From the NCBI RefSeq assembly GCF_035938995.1, contig NZ_DASZGI010000093.1:1-14036 (forward strand): a stretch of DNA of 14,036 nucleotides, written 5' to 3'. How positions within the stretch are numbered: the first letter of the stretch is position 1; each line of letters starts with the position of its first letter. The notes under the pieces were generated by a model. It saw only the letters and a list, made by a program, of their open reading frames with translations, was not told the origin of the DNA and ran no database searches. The translations under genes and the position numbers were made by a program. The stretch is from DASZGI01 sp035938995 (GTDB lineage Bacteria > Actinomycetota > Actinomycetes > Streptomycetales > Catenulisporaceae). Below are positions 1-5,709 of this stretch, in pieces.

Positions 1-636
1 CGCCCCGGTTCGCGCGAGAAGGTCCTCGCGGCGCTGCTCGCGGCGGCCGGTGCCGGGCTGGTCCTGGCCTCCGCGGGCAGGTCGTGGGCGCACGGCACGC
101 TCACCGCGCCGGTGCGCCTGCCGGTCTCGGCCAACGGCGGCGACCTGACCGGCGTTCCGTTCGCGCTCGGCCTGGCCGGACTGGCCGGGGCGGTCGCGCT
201 GTTCGCGGTAGGCCGCATCGGGCGCTACGCGGTGGGGGTGGTCCTCCTCGCGGCGGGCGTCGGCACCGTCGTCGCGGTCGCGGGCCGCTTGAGCCACCTG
301 GATTCCGCTCTGCTCGCCAAAGCGGCCGCCGAGGCAGCCGCAGCCGACGCGCGCATCATCGACGTCGGAAACTCCGCCTGGCCTTACCTGACCATCGCCG
401 GGGGAGTGCTGATCGCGCTCTCCGGCGCGTACACGGTCCTGCGCGGCAGATCCTGGAGCGGCCTGTCGAGCCGCTACGAGCGCAGCACCTCCGCGAAGTC
501 CGTCCCCGTGACAGCTGCCGCCCTTTCGTCCGCGGGGGCCATCGCCGAGAACGCTGCCTCCGCGTCGCCCGACGCTGAGCTCACCTCCCGCGACCTGTGG
601 GACGCCCTCAACCGCGGCGCCGACCCCACCGTTTGA
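1..636 (+). CDS. trp-operon-associated integral membrane protein (Trp_oprn_chp family), 5' truncated
   Basis: The frame is open from the first base of the window, so the start lies upstream; 211 residues are visible. Hydrophobic segments lie at about residues 8-26, 53-71, 76-95 and 128-150, giving four membrane helices. A GRSW motif (26-29) follows the first helix, as is usual in this family, and the C-terminus ends in DLWDALNRGADPT, the typical family ending. The family is a conserved actinobacterial membrane protein found between trpE and trpC; its function is not known, and a role tied to tryptophan synthesis is inferred only from position. The GTG at 112 could serve as an internal start but would remove the first helix and the GRSW motif, so the protein is best read as truncated by the window edge. 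The spacer to the next gene carries a tandem repeat. Confidence 0.88.
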   Translation, partial: RPGSREKVLAALLAAAGAGLVLASAGRSWAHGTLTAPVRLPVSANGGDLTGVPFALGLAGLAGAVALFAVGRIGRYAVGVVLLAAGVGTVVAVAGRLSHLDSALLAKAAAEAAAADARIIDVGNSAWPYLTIAGGVLIALSGAYTVLRGRSWSGLSSRYERSTSAKSVPVTAAALSSAGAIAENAASASPDAELTSRDLWDALNRGADPTV

Positions 637-645
637 CCGGCAGCC

Positions 646-695
646 GTCAGCACAGCCACAGCCGTAAGCACAGCCACAGCCGTAAGCACAGCCAC
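646..695. repeat. 18-bp tandem repeat, about 2.8 copies
   Basis: Three consecutive units of the pattern GTMAGCACAGCCACAGCC start at 646, 664 and 682; the third is cut off after about 14 bases. Unit 1 differs from unit 2 by one base (GTCAGC versus GTAAGC). The array begins 9 bp after the stop of the membrane protein gene. No dyad symmetry or U-tract makes it an obvious terminator, and no function can be assigned. It is the only clear tandem repeat in the window. Confidence 0.8.
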
Positions 696-831
696 TGTGT
701 ATGCCTTAGCAGCCCGCCGCGCCCCGAGATGTGACGCAAATCCCTATACCGGCGCTGTACCCCGGTCATCGCCACCGCAACGGGTCAGGGACAATGCTCT
801 TGAAGCCGTACCACCGACGTGGAGGAGTCAC

Positions 832-1200
832 GTGCCGATGACCGAGGTCACCGAGACCACGCAGGAAAAGGGGCAGTCCGCCCTGCTAAAGGCGGCCGGA
901 GCGGGAATGGCCCTGCTCGGCTCGTCCACCGCCGGAACCAGCCTGGCCGGCGGCGGCGCCGCGCACGCCGACCACGGCCACACGGTCGCCCGCTGGTGGG
1001 GCGTCTCCCTGTCCCTCATCGGCTGGCTCGCCGGCGGCATCCTGTTCCCGTTCACCATGGTTCCCGCCGTGGTCGTCATCGGCGTCTTCCAGATCGCCGC
1101 GATCGTCGCCACCCTCGCCTTGAACGCCGCCGGATACGGCCGCCCCGACGTCTGGGGCGAGCTCAAGGCCCAGGCTGCCGCCGAGCGCACCGCCGGCTGA
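832..1200 (+). CDS. small two-helix membrane protein, HGxxPAAW-like family
   Basis: 122 residues from the GTG at 832. The start is chosen because GGAGGA at 821-826 stands 5 bases upstream; the ATG at 838 (120 residues) is the alternative. The reading frame continues upstream to 697, but that part has no ribosome-binding site and looks like spacer. Residues 49-56 read HGHTVARW, a divergent form of the HGxxPAAW motif of a small actinobacterial family encoded next to trp genes. Two hydrophobic helices follow at about 57-75 and 78-98, then the family-like AAGYGR (99-104) and a charged tail. An Ala/Gly-rich stretch (20-44) precedes the motif. The function of the family is unknown. Its place between the trp-associated membrane protein and trpC suggests co-regulation with tryptophan genes, which is inference only. 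Confidence 0.8.
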   Translation: MPMTEVTETTQEKGQSALLKAAGAGMALLGSSTAGTSLAGGGAAHADHGHTVARWWGVSLSLIGWLAGGILFPFTMVPAVVVIGVFQIAAIVATLALNAAGYGRPDVWGELKAQAAAERTAG

Positions 1201-1261
1201 ACCCTCGCCGACGGCGGTAAGGCACAGCGGGATGCATACGCCCGACTAGGCTCCTAAGCCG

Positions 1262-1304
1262 TCCGCACTGTGGATCTTGGCGACGACCACGGCCCCAGTG
1301 CGGA
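1262..1304. promoter_or_regulatory. inverted repeat upstream of trpC, terminator or operator
   Basis: TCCGCACTGTGG (1262-1273) and CCCCAGTGCGGA (1293-1304) form a 12-bp inverted repeat with one mismatch; the outer 9 bp are perfect. The central spacer is 19 bases. The right arm ends directly against a possible -10 hexamer (TAGCAT, 1305-1310). It could be a transcription terminator of the preceding small gene or an operator for a dimeric regulator; no U-tract follows, so neither reading is excluded. Confidence 0.5.
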
Positions 1305-1310
1305 TAGCAT
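1305..1310 (+). promoter_or_regulatory. possible -10 element for trpC
   Basis: TAGCAT fits the actinobacterial TAnnnT -10 pattern and lies 51 bp before the trpC GTG. No good TTGACA-like -35 is seen at 16-18 bp upstream (GACGAC sits there), so this is a weak prediction resting on the -10 alone and on its position at the edge of the inverted repeat. Confidence 0.3.
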
Positions 1311-1360
1311 GGCGGGGCAAGACGGCGCCGTGTGGGGCGCCCCGGCAGAGGGGACGGTAC

Positions 1361-2191
1361 GTGGCGGTGGCAGCACCGGTTCACAACGTGCTCGACGAGA
1401 TCCTCGCGGGAGTGCGGGCCGACCTGGCCGAGCGCCAGGCCCAGACGTCGCTCGACGAGGTCAAGGCCCTGGCCCAGGCCCAGCCGTCGGCCAAGGACGG
1501 CGTGCGCGCACTGCGCGGGGACGGGGTTGCCGTCATCGCCGAGGTCAAGCGCTCCAGCCCGTCCAAGGGCGCGCTGGCCGCGATCGCCGACCCGGCCGCG
1601 CTCGCCGCGGACTACGAGAACGGCGGAGCCGCCGCGATCAGCGTGCTGACCGAACGGCAGCGCTTCGGCGGCTCCCTGCAGGACCTCAAAGAGGTGCGCG
1701 CCCGGGTCGACGTCCCGGTGCTGCGCAAAGACTTCATCGTCACCAGCTACCAGCTGTGGGAGGCCCGCGCGCACGGCGCCGACCTCGCGCTGCTGATCGT
1801 GGCCGCGCTCGAGCAGGACGCCCTGGTCTCCCTCATCGAGCGGGCCGAGTCCATCGGGCTCACCCCGCTGGTCGAGGTGCACGACGAGCAGGAGGTCGCC
1901 CGCGCCCTCGACGCGGAGGCCAAGATCATCGGGGTCAACGCCCGCAACCTGCGCACCCTCGAGGTGGACCGCACGACCTTCGCCCGGATCGCCCCGCTGA
2001 TCCCCGACACGGTCGTGCGCATCGCCGAATCCGGCGTGCGCGGTCCGCACGACCTGATCGCTTACGCCAACGCCGGGGCCGACGCGGTCCTGGTCGGCGA
2101 GTCGCTGGTAACCGGCAAGAACCCGCGCGACGCGGTGGCCGATCTGGTCGCCGCCGGGGCGCACCCGGCGATGCGGCGGGGAAGGCCGTAG
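1361..2191 (+). CDS. trpC: indole-3-glycerol phosphate synthase
   Basis: Converts 1-(o-carboxyphenylamino)-1-deoxyribulose 5-phosphate to indole-3-glycerol phosphate in the cytosol, the step before tryptophan synthase. 276 residues, normal for a monofunctional TrpC. Catalytic residues of the (beta/alpha)8 barrel can be placed by comparison with the Sulfolobus enzyme: E61 and K63 in IAEVKRSSPSKG, K123 in VLRKDF, E172 in LVEVHDE, N193 in GVNARNL, and E223-S224 in IAESGV. The GTG at 1361 is chosen because GAGGGGA (1348-1354) stands 6 bases upstream and the product starts like the family. A start at 1277 would add 28 residues with no family resemblance. A gap of 160 bp with a dyad and a possible promoter separates it from the upstream gene, so it may begin its own transcript. 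A short Trp-rich reading frame starts 2 bp after its stop. Confidence 0.96.
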   Translation: MAVAAPVHNVLDEILAGVRADLAERQAQTSLDEVKALAQAQPSAKDGVRALRGDGVAVIAEVKRSSPSKGALAAIADPAALAADYENGGAAAISVLTERQRFGGSLQDLKEVRARVDVPVLRKDFIVTSYQLWEARAHGADLALLIVAALEQDALVSLIERAESIGLTPLVEVHDEQEVARALDAEAKIIGVNARNLRTLEVDRTTFARIAPLIPDTVVRIAESGVRGPHDLIAYANAGADAVLVGESLVTGKNPRDAVADLVAAGAHPAMRRGRP

Positions 2192-2193
2192 CC

Positions 2194-2286
2194 GTGTACG
2201 GGGCCACCTCGCCGATCGCGCCGGCCCGGCGCCGCCCCTGGTGGCGGCACGGCCCAGCAAGTCGTCGATGGTCGGGCGGACGGTAG
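2194..2286 (+). CDS. short Trp- and Arg-rich reading frame, candidate trp leader peptide
   Basis: 30 codons from a GTG 2 bp after the trpC stop. GGGGAAGG (2178-2185), inside the end of trpC, gives a good ribosome-binding site 8 bases upstream, so translation could be coupled to trpC. The peptide has adjacent Trp codons at 16 and 17 (2239-2244) and a third Trp at 26, all in frame, plus eight Arg. Adjacent Trp codons in a very short frame just before trp genes are the hallmark of leader peptides that govern attenuation. In Streptomyces coelicolor this slot holds the small gene trpX/trpM; I see no convincing resemblance to it, although both products are small and Arg-rich. The frame closes 8 bp before the inserted miniature element, so it is not truncated by it. 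Chance occurrence in a GC-rich Arg-coding frame is a real alternative. Confidence 0.45.
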   Translation: MYGATSPIAPARRRPWWRHGPASRRWSGGR

Positions 2287-2294
2287 GTCCGAGC

Positions 2295-2460
2295 TAGGGC
2301 GTGCTTAAGAAGGATCGCCGGGCCCGCGACGCCTGCCACGCACGCTCGCTGCGTTGGCGAAGCACCCACATATTCCCGATATGAGGGAGCTCCGCCGCCT
2401 TGCGATCGCACGCGTCAGACGCCGCGGGCTGATCCGACGCTCCTTCTTAAACACGCCCTA
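2295..2460. mobile_element. miniature inverted-repeat element (MITE), IS630/Tc1-mariner-like, with TA duplication
   Basis: Terminal inverted repeats GGGCGTGCTTAAGAAGGA (2297-2314) and TCCTTCTTAAACACGCCC (2441-2458) match at 17 of 18 positions. TA is found on each side (2295-2296 and 2459-2460), with C at 2294 and G at 2461, so removing the 162-bp element and one TA restores CTAG. A TA duplication within CTAG is the known target habit of the IS630 family, part of the Tc1/mariner superfamily. The element is far too small for a transposase. It is an imperfect palindrome along much of its length: GCCCGCG near the left end is answered by CGCGGGC near the right end, and the tip pairs 2356-2373 with 2379-2396 around a 5-base loop. 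Any minus-strand open frame here, or a + frame running into it, is fortuitous. The parent transposon is not in the window. Confidence 0.82.
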
Positions 2461-2503
2461 GTCGGCGCCGCGCGCCGACACCGAGAGCCGGTCCGTCCGG
2501 CTC
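2461..2503 (+). promoter_or_regulatory. two tandem perfect stem-loops in the trpB leader
   Basis: GTCGGCG (2461-2467) pairs with CGCCGAC (2473-2479) around a 5-base loop. After a 5-base gap GAGCCGG (2485-2491) pairs with CCGGCTC (2497-2503) around another 5-base loop. Both are perfect 7-bp GC-rich stems. No T-run follows directly; the nearest is TTTT at 2531-2534. They may be an intrinsic attenuator, a processing or stability site for the trpBA message, or a remnant of regulation cut off from its leader by the MITE. CGGACGG at the end of the Trp-rich frame (2277-2283) could pair with CCGTCCG (2493-2499) and would compete with the second stem; 7-bp complementarity can arise by chance in such GC-rich DNA. 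Confidence 0.45.
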
Positions 2504-2547
2504 CGCCCCGTAAACGAGCGAATCTCTCCCTTTTCGGAGTATTTCCG

Positions 2548-3876
2548 ATGACCGACGCAGACTCCTTCGGCGACGCCTTCTTCGCCACCGCGTACGCCCA
2601 ACCCTCATCGCAGCCGGACGCGAGTGGCCACTACGGCGCACCCGACGGCGGGACCCGACGCCACGGCGGGCGCTTCATGCCCGAGGCGCTCATGGCGGCC
2701 CTCGCCGAACTCACCGAGGCGTACCAGAAATCGAAGTCCGACCCGCAGTTCCAGGCCGAATTCAGCCGTCTGCTGCGCACCTACGCCAACCGGCCGTCCC
2801 TGCTCACCGACGCGACCCGGCTGTCCGAGGCCACCGCCGCGACCACCGGCGGCGCCCGCTTCCTGCTCAAGCGCGAGGACCTGAACCACACCGGCTCGCA
2901 CAAGATCAACAACGTGCTCGGCCAGGCCCTGCTCACCAAACGCATGGGCAAGCGCCGCGTCATCGCGGAGACCGGCGCCGGGCAGCACGGCGTCGCCACC
3001 GCCACCGCCGCGGCGCTCCTCGATCTCGAGTGCGTGATCTACATGGGCGAGGAGGACACCCGCCGACAGGCGCTCAACGTCGCCCGCATGCAGATGCTCG
3101 GCGCGGAGGTGATCCCGGTCGCGATCGGCTCGCGCACCCTCAAGGACGCCATCAACGAGGCGATCCGGGACTGGGTCACCAACGTCGACCGCACCCACTA
3201 CCTGCTGGGCACGGCCGCCGGGCCGCACCCCTTCCCGTCCATGGTCCGCGACTTCGTGCGCATCCTCGGCGCCGAGGCCCGCGCCCAGACCCTGGAACTG
3301 ACCGGCGCGCTGCCCGACGCCGTCGCGGCCTGCGTCGGCGGCGGCTCGAACGCGATCGGCGCATTCCACGCCTTCGTGGCCGACGAGACGGTGCGCCTCT
3401 ACGGCTTCGAGGCCGGCGGCTCCGGCGTCGAGACCGGACTGCACGCCGCCTCGATCACCGGCGGCGCGATCGGCGTCCTGCACGGCGCGCGCACCTACCT
3501 GCTCCAGGACGAGTACGGCCAGACCCTGGCCAGCCACTCCATCTCCGCCGGGCTCGACTACCCGGCCGTCGGTCCCGAGCACGCCTGGATGCACGACACC
3601 GGCCGCGCCACCTACGAACCGGTCACCGACGACGAGGCCATGCAGGCGTTCAAGCTGCTGTGCCGCACTGAGGGCATCATCCCGGCGATCGAGTCCGCCC
3701 ACGCGATCGCCGGAGCGCTGCGCATCGCGCCCGCCCTGCGCGCCGAACTCGGCCGCGACCCGGTCATCCTGATCAACCTGTCCGGCCGGGGCGACAAGGA
3801 CATGCACACCGCGGCCGCCTACTTCGGCTTCGACGCGGACGGACGCGGCGACGACGCGGAAGGCGAGCGGGCATGA
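2548..3876 (+). CDS. trpB: tryptophan synthase beta chain
   Basis: PLP enzyme that condenses indole with L-serine to L-tryptophan, acting in an alpha2-beta2 complex with TrpA and taking indole through an internal tunnel. 442 residues, with an N-terminal extension of about 30 residues relative to the Salmonella protein. The PLP lysine is K119 in HTGSHKIN (corresponding to Salmonella K87), and the catalytic glutamate is E141 in AETGAGQHG. The phosphate-binding loop GGGSN is at 264-268 and the conserved SGRGDKD near the C-terminus at 412-418. All expected active-site motifs are present, so it should be functional. The ATG at 2548 has GGAG (2536-2539) 8 bases upstream; that site lies partly in a weak 5-bp hairpin (2534-2548). 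The spacer to trpC is 356 bp and includes a MITE, unusually long for this operon. The stop overlaps the trpA start (ATGA). Confidence 0.98.
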   Translation: MTDADSFGDAFFATAYAQPSSQPDASGHYGAPDGGTRRHGGRFMPEALMAALAELTEAYQKSKSDPQFQAEFSRLLRTYANRPSLLTDATRLSEATAATTGGARFLLKREDLNHTGSHKINNVLGQALLTKRMGKRRVIAETGAGQHGVATATAAALLDLECVIYMGEEDTRRQALNVARMQMLGAEVIPVAIGSRTLKDAINEAIRDWVTNVDRTHYLLGTAAGPHPFPSMVRDFVRILGAEARAQTLELTGALPDAVAACVGGGSNAIGAFHAFVADETVRLYGFEAGGSGVETGLHAASITGGAIGVLHGARTYLLQDEYGQTLASHSISAGLDYPAVGPEHAWMHDTGRATYEPVTDDEAMQAFKLLCRTEGIIPAIESAHAIAGALRIAPALRAELGRDPVILINLSGRGDKDMHTAAAYFGFDADGRGDDAEGERA

Positions 3877-4724
3877 GCGCGACGACCATCAACACCCTGA
3901 GCGAAGTCCTGGCCACCGCGAAGGCGGAGAACCGCGCCGCGCTCGTCGGCTACCTGCCGGCCGGCTTCCCCTCCCGGGACGGCGCGATCGACGCCTGCCG
4001 GGCGATGATCGACGGCGGCGTGGACATCATCGAGGTCGGGCTGCCCTACTCCGACCCGCAGATGGACGGCCCGGTGATCCAGCGCGCGGTCGAGGCGGCC
4101 CTCGAGGCGGGCACCGTCACCCCCGACGTGCTGCGCACCGTGGAAGGCGTCGCCGCGGCCGGCGCGCCCGCGCTGGTCATGACCTACTGGAACCCGGTCG
4201 AGCGCTACGGAGTCGAGCGCTTCGCCGGGGAACTGGCCAACGCGGGCGGCGCCGGGCTGATCACCCCCGACCTGATCCCCGAGGAGGCGGACGACTGGAT
4301 CGCCGCCTCCGACGCCCACGGCCTGGGCCGGGTGTTCCTCGTCGCGCAGACCTCCACCGACGAGCGGATCGCGCTGACCACCTCGGTCTGCCGCGGATTC
4401 GTGTACGCCGCGTCCCTCATGGGCGTGACCGGCACCCGCGCAACGGTCAACTCCGCGGCCGAGGGCCTGGTCGGGCGCACCCGCGCGGTCCTGGAGTCGG
4501 CAGGCAACGACCTGCCGGTCTGCGTGGGCCTCGGCGTTTCCAACAGCGCCCAGGCCGCCGAGGTCGCCCGCTACGCCGACGGGGTGATCGTCGGCTCGGC
4601 GTTCGTGCGCCGCCTGCTGGAGGCCAAGGACACGGCCGCCGGACTCGCCGCGGTCCGCGATCTCGCCGCTGAGCTGGCCGCGGGAGTCCGCAGCGGGCGT
4701 GAAGTGAGTCCCCTTCGCGGCTGA
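3873..4724 (+). CDS. trpA: tryptophan synthase alpha chain
   Basis: Cleaves indole-3-glycerol phosphate to indole and glyceraldehyde 3-phosphate and passes indole to TrpB. 283 residues, slightly longer than the Salmonella subunit (268). The (beta/alpha)8 barrel motifs are intact: GYLPAGFP at 26-33, catalytic E54 in IIEVGLPYSDP and catalytic D65 in QMDGPVIQ, the equivalents of Salmonella E49 and D60. PDLIPEEADDW follows in the middle, then GLGVSNSAQ and ADGVIVGSAFV, which form the phosphate-binding end of the barrel. The ATG lies inside the trpB stop (4-bp overlap), implying coupled translation and equal expression of the two subunits. It is the last gene of the trp block; a strong hairpin stands 14 bp past its stop. 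Confidence 0.98.
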   Translation: MSATTINTLSEVLATAKAENRAALVGYLPAGFPSRDGAIDACRAMIDGGVDIIEVGLPYSDPQMDGPVIQRAVEAALEAGTVTPDVLRTVEGVAAAGAPALVMTYWNPVERYGVERFAGELANAGGAGLITPDLIPEEADDWIAASDAHGLGRVFLVAQTSTDERIALTTSVCRGFVYAASLMGVTGTRATVNSAAEGLVGRTRAVLESAGNDLPVCVGLGVSNSAQAAEVARYADGVIVGSAFVRRLLEAKDTAAGLAAVRDLAAELAAGVRSGREVSPLRG

Positions 4725-4737
4725 ACGGGCCGGCGAA

Positions 4738-4780
4738 AGATCGCGCGGTGGGGAGCGCCTTTCTCCCCGCCGGGCGATCT
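4738..4780 (+). terminator. stem-loop terminator after trpA
   Basis: An 18-bp stem pairs 4738-4755 (AGATCGCGCGGTGGGGAG) with 4763-4780 (CTCCCCGCCGGGCGATCT) around a 7-base loop, with one G-G mismatch and one G-U pair. It starts 14 bp after the trpA stop. No U-run follows, which is common for actinobacterial terminators. It separates the trp block from the redox genes. Confidence 0.75.
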
Positions 4781-4878
4781 ACAGCCGCCCCAAAGCCCCG
4801 GTCAGCCGCGATGGGCTGATTCGAGGTAGTCTCACCGCGACTGGCTGTTGCTTCGAGTGGGCGAGGGAGAGCACCGCG

Positions 4879-5451
4879 ATGACCGTCGAGACTGCAGACA
4901 CGGCGCCCGGATGGCGGCGGACACTCGACACCGGATCGCCGTGGGTCTCCCTCGCCGCCCGGCTCGGGCTCGGCGCCATGTGGCTGTTCTACAGCCTGCC
5001 GAAGCTGACCACGGCGGACGTGGACGAGGCCGACGTGCGCCGTTTCCAGATCCTGCCCGGCTCGATGGTCAACACCTTCGCCCACACCCAGCCGTTCCTC
5101 GAACTGGCCCTCGGCATCCTGGTGATCGTCGGACTGGGAACCCGGCTGGTCGCGCTGCTGTCCGGGGTGGTGCTGCTGGTGTACATCGGCGGCATCATCT
5201 CCCTCGGCGCCCGCGGCATCCACATCAGCTGCGGCTGCGGCGGCAGCGGCGGGACGGTGTCCGCCGGACAGACCCGGTACACCCTCGACGTGCTGCGCGA
5301 CATCGGCTACCTGATTCCCGCCGTCTGGCTGGTGTGGCGGCCCAAGAGCAAGTTCTCCGCCGACCAGCTTCTGCTGCCCGAGCCGGCCCCGGCCACCCCC
5401 GTGCCGACGCCCCGCCGCCCGGCGGCGAAGGGTCCGGCCTCGCGCCGCTGA
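4879..5451 (+). CDS. MauE/DoxX-family redox-associated membrane protein
   Basis: 190 residues with four predicted membrane helices at about 24-41, 72-90, 92-110 and 137-153, the DoxX/MauE layout. ISCGCGGSGG (C118, C120) after the third helix matches the Cys-x-Cys region typical of actinobacterial MauE-like proteins, which are thought to serve electron or thiol transfer at the membrane; the exact reaction is not known. The C-terminus is a Pro/Ala/Arg-rich cytoplasmic-looking tail. The ATG at 4879 has GAGGGAG (4863-4869) 9 bases upstream. The gene lies beyond the trpA terminator and 258 bp before a DsbA-like gene. Proteins of this type are often encoded next to thioredoxin-fold partners, so it may help keep that protein in the right redox state; this is inference. 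A possible -10 (TAGTCT, 4827-4832) has no clear -35. Confidence 0.85.
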   Translation: MTVETADTAPGWRRTLDTGSPWVSLAARLGLGAMWLFYSLPKLTTADVDEADVRRFQILPGSMVNTFAHTQPFLELALGILVIVGLGTRLVALLSGVVLLVYIGGIISLGARGIHISCGCGGSGGTVSAGQTRYTLDVLRDIGYLIPAVWLVWRPKSKFSADQLLLPEPAPATPVPTPRRPAAKGPASRR

Positions 5452-5480
5452 CCGATCGGCCTGCTGCGCTTCCGACAGGC

Positions 5481-5519
5481 ACCGGCGGTTCAATTCAGCT
5501 CGGCTCCGGTCGCGCCGGT
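5481..5519 (+). terminator. weak stem-loop in the gap before the DsbA-like gene
   Basis: ACCGGCG (5481-5487) pairs perfectly with CGCCGGT (5513-5519) across a 25-base loop, 30 bp after the stop of the DoxX-like gene. The large loop makes it a weak terminator candidate. Confidence 0.25.
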
Positions 5520-5527
5520 CCTTCATT

Positions 5528-5543
5528 GTCACAGTACGGTCAC
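5528..5543 (+). promoter_or_regulatory. GTCAC direct repeat at 11-bp spacing upstream of the DsbA-like gene
   Basis: GTCAC-AGTACG-GTCAC: two identical 5-mers whose starts are 11 bases apart, one helical turn. Direct repeats with a TCAC core at 11-bp spacing resemble PhoP (PHO box) half-sites of Streptomyces, although the full GTTCACC unit is not present. Seen once only and weak as evidence. Confidence 0.25.
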
Positions 5544-5709
5544 GCGTTGCCGAGAAAACGCCGAGATCTTCCGACCGGGATGGCCACAGTCGTCGCCGCT
5601 GAGATTAGGATGCGGCAGCGGCCATGCGGATCGGGCGGACAGGCGCGCCCTCGATCCCCCGTGGGCCGCCGCCCCGGTGACCGACACGAGGAAAAGTGGA
5701 CCGCCCACG

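Noticed and set aside
474..695. Minus-strand frame with repeated AVLTAV units
   Set aside because: Produced by the 18-bp tandem repeat and the antisense of the membrane protein gene; no start context.
697..831. N-terminal extension of the small HGxxPAAW-like protein
   Set aside because: The open frame continues upstream, but the strong GGAGGA site at 821-826 and protein family length point to the start at 832.
1232..1249. Five-codon ATG frame upstream of trpC, examined as a Trp leader peptide
   Set aside because: Encodes no Trp and has no ribosome-binding site; no attenuator logic.
1270..2193. Long + strand frame overlapping trpC, running into the Trp-rich mini-ORF
   Set aside because: The part over trpC is an Arg/Gly/Pro-rich shadow. 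Only the 3' end after the trpC stop, from the GTG at 2194, has its own ribosome-binding site and is considered separately.
1935..2411. 158-codon minus-strand frame through the MITE
   Set aside because: Its N-terminus is encoded by the miniature element and its C-terminus by antisense trpC; a chance frame of a kind often annotated as hypothetical.
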